Below are positions 34,795 through 42,616 of a stretch of 64,000 nt of DNA, piece by piece. The notes beneath the pieces were generated by a model that saw only the letters and a program-made list of their open reading frames with translations, did not search any database and was not told the DNA's origin. Made by a program: the position numbers and the translations under genes. The stretch covers positions 1 to 64,000 of the forward strand of contig CBFDCK010000004.1 in assembly GCA_965603285.1 (NCBI GenBank), given 5' to 3'. Numbering within the stretch: position 1 is the stretch's first letter; each line of letters opens with the position of its first letter. The stretch comes from JAUWPO01 sp965603285. Lineage in GTDB: Bacteria > Chloroflexota > Anaerolineae > Anaerolineales > UBA4823.

Positions 34795-35376
34795 CTACCT
34801 GCTCACCAGAGAGAGGAAATAACGGTGAAACCGATCATCGGTAGACAATTCCGGATGGAATGAAGTCGCCAGTAAACGCCCTTGTTCAGCAGCCACGATC
34901 CCTCCATCTGGCAGCTGCGCTAGAGAGCGCGCCTCTTTCCCAAGCGACTCGATCAAAGGTGCACGAATGAAAACTGCATGATAAGGCTGCTCACCAAGTC
35001 CGGCTGCTTTCAGCGCAGGCACATCCAGATCAGCCTCAAAACTGGCGACCTGTCGTCCAAAAGCATTGCGCTTCACTGTGATATCCATCAGCCCTAACAA
35101 GGTCTGAGTGGAATGAACGTCGCTGGACAGCAGAATCGCTCCAGCGCAGGTGCCCCAAATAGCTTTTTCGCTTCCGAACAGGCGCAGGGGTTCCATCAAG
35201 TTATAAGCCGTCGCCAGCTTTCCGATTGTCGTTGACTCGCCGCCGGGGATGATTACGCCGTCCAATCCCTGCAACTGCTCTGGCAAACGTACTTCAACTG
35301 TTTCAACACCGATCCCTTCTAACACAGAGATGTGTTCAGCGAAATCACCTTGAAGCGCAAGAACCCCTATCTTCAT
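34795..35376 (-). CDS. pdxT: Pyridoxal 5'-phosphate synthase glutaminase subunit
   Basis: 193 aa. It hydrolyses glutamine to feed ammonia to PdxS in the DXP-independent vitamin B6 pathway. Motifs: VLALQGDFAEH, IPGGESTTIGK (oxyanion loop), GTCAGAILL (catalytic Cys) and SFHPELSTD (His and Glu of the triad). Complete. It lies 100 bp downstream of pdxS on the same strand, its usual partner. Confidence 0.97.
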   Translation of the reverse strand: MKIGVLALQGDFAEHISVLEGIGVETVEVRLPEQLQGLDGVIIPGGESTTIGKLATAYNLMEPLRLFGSEKAIWGTCAGAILLSSDVHSTQTLLGLMDITVKRNAFGRQVASFEADLDVPALKAAGLGEQPYHAVFIRAPLIESLGKEARSLAQLPDGGIVAAEQGRLLATSFHPELSTDDRFHRYFLSLVSR

Positions 35377-35476
35377 AAAATCCAGAATTGGTTTTACCTC
35401 TCTAAAACTCTCCTACAACACCCTCGGCGTACGAATTATTATTCTAATTAGGCTAATAATATTCGTGTTTCTTGAC

Positions 35477-36364
35477 CTACCAGCCGCGATTGGCAATCAG
35501 TTCAGATTCTGGGATCGCTGAAATCTGTCGTCCGACCATCGCTTCACCCAAGTCTCTGCTTACCTCAGCCAAGATATATGGATCATTGAAGTGCGTGGTA
35601 GCTTTGACGATCGCTTCCGCCCTCTTTGCTGGATTACCCGACAAGAAAATACCCGAACCGACGAAAACTCCATCAACACCTAACTGCATCATCAAGGCAG
35701 CATCCGCCGGAGTGGCGATACCACCAGCTGCGAAATTCACCACGGGAAGACAACCAAGCTCACGTGTTTCCAAAACAACTTGATAAGGCGCACCAATCTC
35801 TTTGGAATAACCCATCACTTCCTCAATCGGCATATTCTGCAGGCGGCGAATCTCCCCCAAGACAGCACGGGCATGGCGCACAGCTTCCACAACATCACCA
35901 GTCCCCGCCTCCCCCTTAGTGCGGATCATAGATGCGCCCTCGCCAATTCTACGTAAAGCCTCCCCTAGGTTGCGGCAGCCACAAACAAACGGCACCTTAA
36001 AATCATGCTTGTATATGTGATGTTCTTCATCAGCAGGAGTCAGTACCTCGGATTCGTCAAGATAATCCACACCAACCGCCTGCAAGATCTGTGCTTCGAC
36101 AAAATGTCCAATGCGGCACTTAGCCATCACTGGGATCGAAACAGCATCCATGATCTGCGATATAATCTCTGGATCACTCATGCGGGCTACACCACCATGG
36201 GCACGGATGTCTGCCGGCACGCGCTCCAAAGCCATCACTGCCACTGCCCCAGCATCTTCGGCGATGCGGGCATGTTCCGGAGTGACTACATCCATGATCA
36301 CACCGCCTTTCAACATTTGCGCCAAGCCTTTCTTCACTGTGATGGAAGCAACTTCTTGCTCCAT
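35477..36364 (-). CDS. pdxS: Pyridoxal 5'-phosphate synthase synthase subunit
   Basis: 295 aa. It assembles PLP from ribose 5-phosphate, glyceraldehyde 3-phosphate and ammonia; the active complex is a PdxS dodecamer with PdxT. Motifs: GLAQMLKGGVIMDV, MALERVPADIRAHGGVARM, IPVMAKCRIGHFVEA, IRTKGEAGTGDVVEAVRH and FAAGGIATPADAALMMQLG, all near-consensus. ATG 36364 has GGAGGTGA 8 nt upstream. It heads the minus-strand run pdxS-pdxT-GNAT-R3H ATPase. The ribose 5-phosphate it needs could come from the pentose phosphate block that begins divergently. Confidence 0.98.
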   Translation of the reverse strand: MEQEVASITVKKGLAQMLKGGVIMDVVTPEHARIAEDAGAVAVMALERVPADIRAHGGVARMSDPEIISQIMDAVSIPVMAKCRIGHFVEAQILQAVGVDYLDESEVLTPADEEHHIYKHDFKVPFVCGCRNLGEALRRIGEGASMIRTKGEAGTGDVVEAVRHARAVLGEIRRLQNMPIEEVMGYSKEIGAPYQVVLETRELGCLPVVNFAAGGIATPADAALMMQLGVDGVFVGSGIFLSGNPAKRAEAIVKATTHFNDPYILAEVSRDLGEAMVGRQISAIPESELIANRGW

Positions 36365-36684
36365 AGCTTCACCTCCATTCCTCTAATTAATACACAAACT
36401 CTTGACCATTAACATTGCTTGAACGAATTTTCGCCTGCGATTTGATTTCTTCTTTGCCCTGGCGAAACAATTTTATCGTTGCTTTTTACACTATGCATTC
36501 TACCATGCGGGATAGTGCGTGGCAATCTTTGGACGGTATAGCAAGACAGGGCTGGAAATGGTTCTAACAAAAAATTAATGCCAGTTCACCAGGGGAGAAT
36601 TGTGAAAAAATCCGGCTAATCCTTTCGAGCATTCACAATAATCCCTCTCTACTTTATACCTGAGCACAAGAGTATAATGATACG
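36365..36684. promoter_or_regulatory. Divergent intergenic region with a start-proximal -10 box
   Basis: 320 bp between pdxS and the glucosidase gene. A perfect TATAAT at 36673-36678 lies only 6 bp before the glucosidase ATG (36685), so a transcript from it would be leaderless. No good -35 is seen (TACTTT at 17 bp), so the call is tentative. AT-rich sequence on the pdxS side presumably contains its promoter. No other feature is seen. Confidence 0.4.
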
Positions 36685-39399
36685 ATGGGAAAAAAACACA
36701 GCAAAACCGCCGAACATCAAAGATTAGCAGATTCTGAAGCCCGGCTAGCTGACTGGAAAAACTGGGGACCTTACCTCAGTGAACGCTCCTGGGGGACTGT
36801 GCGTGAAGATTACAGCCCAGACGGGACTGCCTGGGATTACTTCCCGCACAACCATGCTCGCAGCCGCACTTACCGCTGGAATGAAGACGGATTGGGTGGA
36901 TTTTGCAACAGGTTTCAAAATATTTGCCTTGCTGTCGCTCTGTGGAACGAACAAGACCCTATCCTTAAGGAGCGTCTTTTCGGTCTGACAGGTCTTGAGG
37001 GCAACCACGGTGAGGATGTCAAGGAATATTACTTCTACCTGGACGGAACGCCCACCCACTCATATATGAAAATGCTTTACAAGTACCCTCAGGTCGAATT
37101 TCCTTACTCCCTGCTCGTAGAGGAAAATCAACGCAGAGGGAGGAAAGCCCCTGAATTTGAGCTTATCGAGGCGCTGAGGGATGCGTTTGCACAGAACCAA
37201 TACTTCGATGTTTTTATTGAATACGCAAAAGCTGACCAGGAAGATATCCTGTGCCGCATTACCGCCATTAATCGCGCCTCCAAACCGGCTCCAATCCATA
37301 TACTGCCGCATCTCTGGTACCGCAACACCTGGTCGTGGGGTTACAATCCGACCCGCCCGGTAATCCAAGTAGTTGAGGATACACGGCGAGATGTTTTAAT
37401 CACACACACCCAATCCCGGCATCTGGGGGACAGGTGGTGGTACCTTTCTGGTTTTCACTCAATAGGAAAGTCGCCTTCATCCCAGCAGGTGGATCGGCTT
37501 GAGGCTCCCCTTCTATTCACCGAAAACGAAACAAACATGGAAAGGCTATTCGGAACACCAAACGCTGGTCCTTATGTCAAAGACGGCATCCACGAAGTCG
37601 TGGTTAGCGGGCTATCAAGCCGGGTTAATCCAGACCAAAAGGGCAGTAAAGCTGCGGCTCATTACCAAACCACGCTTGCTCCTGGTGAGAGTCTGTCTGT
37701 AGAAGTTCGTTTCAGTAGTCTCCCACACGCGAACCCATTTGTTGATTTCGATAATATTTTCGAACTGCGTATACGGGAAGCGGACGAATTTTATACTGCT
37801 GTACAGAACCCAATTCTAAGCGAGGACGAGCGCCTGGTCCAAAGGCAGGCGTTAGCCGGGTTATTGTGGAGTAAACAGTTCTATCACTACAGTGTCGAAC
37901 TATGGTTACAAGGAGATCCCGGACAACCAAAACCGCCAGCATCGCGTTTAGACGGGCGCAACTCAGACTGGAAGCAGCTTTATAACCTGGATGTGCTCTC
38001 AATGCCCGACAAGTGGGAATACCCCTGGTTTGCTGCCTGGGATCTTGCGTTTCACACAATCCCATTAGCGATTATTGACCCTGAATGGGCTAAACGCCAG
38101 CTTATCCTGCTCTTACGCGAATGGTACATGCACCCCAACGGGCAATTACCAGCTTATGAATGGGCTTTCGGTGACACAAATCCACCGGTACACGCCTGGG
38201 CTGCGCTGCAGGTCTATCATATCGATTGCGACTTGAATGAACGCCAAGACACAGATTTTTTAGAAAAGGTTTTTCACAAACTGCTTCTAAACTTCACATA
38301 TTGGGTCAACCGCAAAGACCAAGACGGTAATAATGTCTTCCAGGGGGGCTTCCTGGGTCTGGATAACATCGGCGTTTTCGACCGCAGCAAGCCATTACCC
38401 TCAGGGGAGTATTTGGATCAAGCCGATGGAACCGCCTGGATGGCAATGTATTGTCTCAATATGCTCAACATAGCATTAGAACTCGCCCGTTCTCGTCCGG
38501 CTTATGAGGACGTTGCCACCAAGTTTTTCGAACATTTTATATACATCGTCAGCGCTTTTTACGATATGGGCTGTCAAGGGATGAGCCTTTGGGACGAGGA
38601 GGATGGCTTCTTCTATGATGCGTTGCATACCTCAGACGGGCGAATCACCCCACTGAAAATCCGTTCCTTCGTAGGGTTGATACCACTTTTTGCCACCACG
38701 ACAATAGAACCGGAATTGCTGGAGAATCTGCCACGCTTCAAGCGACGTGTGGATTGGTTCATTAACTACCGTCCAGATCTGGTGAAGAACGTCGCTTCAT
38801 TGACTGAGCCAGGTGCTCATGGTCACTACCAATTGTCAATTTTGAACCGGGAAAACCTGAGGCGCGTCTTGGAGCGCGTTTTTGATCAAACTGAGTTCCT
38901 GTCCGATTATGGGCTCAGGTCACTCTCCCGGTTCCATCTTAAACACCCTTACGAGTTACGATTAGATGGACATACTCAAACCGTGGGCTACGAACCTGCC
39001 GAATCCAGCTATGGTTTGTTTGGCGGCAACTCCAACTGGCGTGGTCCAATCTGGTTCCCGGTCAACTACCTGGTAATTGAAGCTCTTCGCCAATATGGAC
39101 ATCACTACGGCGATACACTCAAAGTGAAGGTGCCTCATGGATCAGACCGATTGCTTACATTAAACGAGGCGGCAGATGATTTGTGCCGTAGACTTGCAAG
39201 TATTTTTTTACGTGACGAAAGCAGCGGTGGGCAGCGTCCAGTATTCGGCGGAGAGGATTACTTCCAACGCGATCCACATTGGCGGGATAATATATTATTT
39301 TTCGAATATTTCCACGGAAATAATGGGACCGGTCTTGGAGCCAGCCACCAGACCGGGTGGACTGCTCTGGTCGCTAAAATGATCCAGGATGCTGGATGA
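36685..39399 (+). CDS. GH63-like glucosidase (MGH1MGH-type)
   Basis: 904 aa. It resembles bacterial proteins annotated as glucosidases related to mannosyl-oligosaccharide glucosidase, with an N-terminal beta-rich part and a C-terminal (alpha/alpha)6 barrel. Motifs include YRWNEDGLGGFCNRFQNICL, WFAAWDLAFHTIPLAIIDPEWAK (shown in part: AAWDLAFHTIPLA), PAYEWAFGDTNPPVHAWA, DGTAWMAMYCLNML and GGNSNWRGPIWFPVNYL; carboxylates in the barrel motifs would be catalytic. No signal peptide, so an intracellular oligosaccharide or trehalose/glucosylglycerate-like substrate is likely. Its stop overlaps the debranching-enzyme start (ATGA), so the two are coupled. Confidence 0.85.
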   Translation: MGKKHSKTAEHQRLADSEARLADWKNWGPYLSERSWGTVREDYSPDGTAWDYFPHNHARSRTYRWNEDGLGGFCNRFQNICLAVALWNEQDPILKERLFGLTGLEGNHGEDVKEYYFYLDGTPTHSYMKMLYKYPQVEFPYSLLVEENQRRGRKAPEFELIEALRDAFAQNQYFDVFIEYAKADQEDILCRITAINRASKPAPIHILPHLWYRNTWSWGYNPTRPVIQVVEDTRRDVLITHTQSRHLGDRWWYLSGFHSIGKSPSSQQVDRLEAPLLFTENETNMERLFGTPNAGPYVKDGIHEVVVSGLSSRVNPDQKGSKAAAHYQTTLAPGESLSVEVRFSSLPHANPFVDFDNIFELRIREADEFYTAVQNPILSEDERLVQRQALAGLLWSKQFYHYSVELWLQGDPGQPKPPASRLDGRNSDWKQLYNLDVLSMPDKWEYPWFAAWDLAFHTIPLAIIDPEWAKRQLILLLREWYMHPNGQLPAYEWAFGDTNPPVHAWAALQVYHIDCDLNERQDTDFLEKVFHKLLLNFTYWVNRKDQDGNNVFQGGFLGLDNIGVFDRSKPLPSGEYLDQADGTAWMAMYCLNMLNIALELARSRPAYEDVATKFFEHFIYIVSAFYDMGCQGMSLWDEEDGFFYDALHTSDGRITPLKIRSFVGLIPLFATTTIEPELLENLPRFKRRVDWFINYRPDLVKNVASLTEPGAHGHYQLSILNRENLRRVLERVFDQTEFLSDYGLRSLSRFHLKHPYELRLDGHTQTVGYEPAESSYGLFGGNSNWRGPIWFPVNYLVIEALRQYGHHYGDTLKVKVPHGSDRLLTLNEAADDLCRRLASIFLRDESSGGQRPVFGGEDYFQRDPHWRDNILFFEYFHGNNGTGLGASHQTGWTALVAKMIQDAG

Positions 39400-41435
39400 A
39401 ACTCGATTTTGGTCGTCCGATTTGTGGAAACCTGACCAACGCCGCATCCCGAGAGTGGTTGGTGACGAACGGGATAGGTGGATTTGCCTGCGGTACTATT
39501 GCCGGCTTACTGACACGCCGCTATCACGGGCTCTTGATCGCAGCGCTACAGCCGCCGCTGGCAAGGAAATTGTTGGTCACCAAGTTCGATGAAACGGCGT
39601 TCTACCAAGACATTAGTTATCCATTGTATACCAATCGCTGGGCAGATGGAACTCTAGAACCACAAGGCTTCCGTTATATTGAACGTTTCCATCTCGAAGG
39701 CACAACGCCCGTATGGACTTTCACCTGCGCCGACAGCCAGCTTGAGAAACGGGTGTGGATGGGTACCGGAGAAAATACCACATACGTTCACTATCAACTG
39801 AGCCAGGGCAGCGCTCCTTTCACCCTAACTGCCAAAGTCCTGGCCAACTACCGCGATTTCCATGGTTCCACTCAAGGAAGTTGGGATTGGCAGATCGATC
39901 CTGTACCAGGTGGGCTTAGATTTCAAGCTTTCGAAGGCGGGATCCCCTTCTACCTGCTGAGTAAACAGGCTGAAATTACCCCTAAAGATGAATGGTTCCG
40001 GGATTTCGCATTGAGCGCCGAACAATATCGCGGCTTCGAAGGCAACGAAGATCACCTCAATGCCGGCGAGTTCCGTGCGACATTGATACCCGGCGAATCT
40101 GTAAGCATAATCGCCACCACAAACCCGGACACCAGTCTTGATGAATCAGAAGCCTATACTGAACGGCGACAACATGAAGGGGATTTAATCGCCTCGTTCG
40201 AGCGAGCCAGCCAACATACAAGTTACAGGTCCCACCCGGTGGATGAAATAACTGAGCGGCTTTTACTGGCGGCTGACCAGTTCATCGTCCAGCGCACGGC
40301 CATTAACGAATCTAGTGACTATATACCAATCGGGTCTGGAGCCTCGTCTGTTAGTAATACAACCGGTCATTCGATCATCGCCGGCTATCCCTGGTTCGGT
40401 GACTGGGGCCGCGATACAATGATCAGCCTGCCCGGTTTAGCCCTTTCCACCGGCAGGCACGAGATAGCACGCTCCATTCTACTCACTTTCTCCCGATTTG
40501 TAGATGAGGGCATGCTTCCAAACCGTTTCACTACTACCGGCGAGACACCCGAATACAACACCGCAGACGCTACCTTATGGTTTATCGAGGCCGTTCGTGC
40601 CTACCACGCGGCCACCGGCGACGATGAATTTCTGGAAATGCTCTTCCCCGTTTTAATGGACATCATCACCTGGCACCAGCGTGGCACGCGCTACCAGATT
40701 CACGTCGACCGCGATGACGGCTTACTGTACGCCGGTCAACCTGGGGTACAACTAACCTGGATGGACGCCAAAGTGGACGACTGGGTGGTCACGCCGCGCA
40801 CCGGCAAACCAGTGGAAATTAATGCGCTGTGGTACAACGCATTGCGCAGCATGTCGGATTTCGCCCGCCACCTTGGCGAACCGAGCAAACCTTTCGATGA
40901 GCTTGGTGACCGCACCCAATCCGGGTTTGCTCGATTTTGGAACCTGGTTGGGAACTGCTGCTACGACGTAATCGATGGTCCAAATGGTAACGACGACAGC
41001 CTGCGCCCCAACCAGATCCTGGCAGTTTCATTAACCCACAGCCCGCTCGATATGGTCCAACAAAAAGCAGTGATAGACGCCGCTGCCCGGTACCTGCTTA
41101 CATCCCACGGGCTGCGAAGTCTGGCTCCCCAGGACCCTTTGTACGCCGGTCATTATGGCGGCGACACCCAGCAGCGCGATAGCGTTTACCACCAGGGCAC
41201 AGTCTGGGGTTGGTTGATTGGACCATTCGTCAGCGGACACTTGCGTGTATACAAAGACCGTCAACTGGCGCGCTCTTTTCTGCAGCCGCTGATATACAAC
41301 ATGGCAGACCATGGCTTGGGTACAATCAGCGAAATTTTCGACGGCGATCCGCCATTTGCGCCGCGCGGATGCATCGCCCAAGCGTGGAGCGTGGCAGAAG
41401 TACTGCGAGCCTGGTTAGAAACGGAACAATATTAG
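39396..41435 (+). CDS. Amylo-alpha-1,6-glucosidase (glycogen debranching enzyme, GDE-type)
   Basis: 679 aa. An N-terminal GDE_N beta-domain (REWLVTNGIGGFACGTIAG) and a C-terminal (alpha/alpha)6 domain of GH133 type: YPWFGDWGRDTMISLPGLAL, MLPNRF, YNTADATLWFIEAVRAYH, LTWMDAKVDDWVVTPRTGKP and HQGTVWGWLIGPF. It should remove alpha-1,6-linked branches from glycogen-like glucan, freeing glucose for the glucokinase 165 bp downstream. Cytoplasmic. Start coupled by 4-nt overlap to the glucosidase. glgC at the right edge shows that the organism also makes glycogen. Confidence 0.93.
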   Translation: MKLDFGRPICGNLTNAASREWLVTNGIGGFACGTIAGLLTRRYHGLLIAALQPPLARKLLVTKFDETAFYQDISYPLYTNRWADGTLEPQGFRYIERFHLEGTTPVWTFTCADSQLEKRVWMGTGENTTYVHYQLSQGSAPFTLTAKVLANYRDFHGSTQGSWDWQIDPVPGGLRFQAFEGGIPFYLLSKQAEITPKDEWFRDFALSAEQYRGFEGNEDHLNAGEFRATLIPGESVSIIATTNPDTSLDESEAYTERRQHEGDLIASFERASQHTSYRSHPVDEITERLLLAADQFIVQRTAINESSDYIPIGSGASSVSNTTGHSIIAGYPWFGDWGRDTMISLPGLALSTGRHEIARSILLTFSRFVDEGMLPNRFTTTGETPEYNTADATLWFIEAVRAYHAATGDDEFLEMLFPVLMDIITWHQRGTRYQIHVDRDDGLLYAGQPGVQLTWMDAKVDDWVVTPRTGKPVEINALWYNALRSMSDFARHLGEPSKPFDELGDRTQSGFARFWNLVGNCCYDVIDGPNGNDDSLRPNQILAVSLTHSPLDMVQQKAVIDAAARYLLTSHGLRSLAPQDPLYAGHYGGDTQQRDSVYHQGTVWGWLIGPFVSGHLRVYKDRQLARSFLQPLIYNMADHGLGTISEIFDGDPPFAPRGCIAQAWSVAEVLRAWLETEQY

Positions 41436-41599
41436 GTGATCTATAGCATCAACATTTTTTAATGCGTAATAATGTCTTCCTTGATGTCGTCTAAAAAGTT
41501 GGGCATATCTACGCCGTGATTTGAAAATAACACAGGGAGCGGTTTTTTATCCTTTCCGGCTAAATCGTTTCTGCCTTATACATAAAAAAGGAGGTTACA

Positions 41600-42592
41600 G
41601 TGCTACTAGCAGGTGATATCGGTGGAACGAAGGCAAACTTAGCCGTGTTTTCAGTTGAAAAATGTTCTGTTGTCCCACTCACGGAAATGACATATCGCAG
41701 CACTGATTATCCCAACCTTGAGACAATAATCTCCGAATATCTCTCCCAATTTGATTTTAAAGTTACCCAAGCCAGCCTCGGGGTCGCTGGTCCCGTCGTA
41801 GAAGACCAGGCCTCCATAACCAACCTCGCGTGGTCTATGACGGTTGACGGGCTCCGGGATACGTTTGACCTCACCCGTGTCCATCTACTCAATGACCTGG
41901 TCGCCATGGCTGCGGCAGTTCCCCGGCTTGAGGATAAGGACCTGCATACATTGAACCCGGGTAAGCCGGTTTATGGTGGAACCATAGCCGTCATCGCGCC
42001 GGGTACCGGTCTTGGAGAGGCTTATCTAACCTGGGATGGCTCACACTACTTCCCGTATGCCTCCGAAGGTGGGCACTCGGATTTTGCACCCACAAACCAG
42101 CTCGCATTAAAGCTGCATCAATATCTTCTGGATCGCTTTGGTCACGTAAGCTGCGAGCGGGTTTGTTCGGGAAAAGGAATACCGAACATCTACGCCTTTC
42201 TCAGAGACGAAAAATACGCCGAAGAACCAGACTGGCTGGCAGAACAATTAGTAAGGGCGAAGGATCCTACTCCCATTATTGCAAAGGCTGCTCTGGATAA
42301 AAAACGATCCTGCAAGCTCTGCAGTCTGACAATGGACACATTTGTATCCATCCTGGGCGCTGAATCCGGGAACATGGCCCTTAAAGTACTATCCTCGGGT
42401 GGGGTTTACCTGGGTGGGGGAATCCCGCCCCGTATTTTGCCTTATCTCGATAGCGGCATCTTCATGCAGGCATTCCTGCACAAAGGGCGTCTAGCAAGCG
42501 TCTTAAGCCAGATGCCGGTGCACGTGATTCTAAACCGCCAGGCAGCCCTCCTAGGTGCTGCATATTATGGGCTTGACAGGTGGCAAGACTAA
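41600..42592 (+). CDS. glk: Glucokinase (Glk family)
   Basis: 330 aa. It phosphorylates glucose to glucose 6-phosphate. LLAGDIGGTKANLAVF is the ATP phosphate-binding start, LLNDLVAMA carries the catalytic Asp, APGTGLGEAYL and YASEGGHSDFAP are the proteobacterial-type Glk signatures, and GGVYLGGGIPPRIL binds adenosine. It lacks the CxCGxxGCxE zinc motif of ROK kinases. GTG start at 41600 with AAGGAGG at 41588-41594. First gene of the glk-tal/pgi pair, 24 bp before the ATG of the fusion gene. Confidence 0.94.
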   Translation: MLLAGDIGGTKANLAVFSVEKCSVVPLTEMTYRSTDYPNLETIISEYLSQFDFKVTQASLGVAGPVVEDQASITNLAWSMTVDGLRDTFDLTRVHLLNDLVAMAAAVPRLEDKDLHTLNPGKPVYGGTIAVIAPGTGLGEAYLTWDGSHYFPYASEGGHSDFAPTNQLALKLHQYLLDRFGHVSCERVCSGKGIPNIYAFLRDEKYAEEPDWLAEQLVRAKDPTPIIAKAALDKKRSCKLCSLTMDTFVSILGAESGNMALKVLSSGGVYLGGGIPPRILPYLDSGIFMQAFLHKGRLASVLSQMPVHVILNRQAALLGAAYYGLDRWQD

Positions 42593-42616
42593 ACTTATCT
42601 TTTGAGGAGCATCAAC

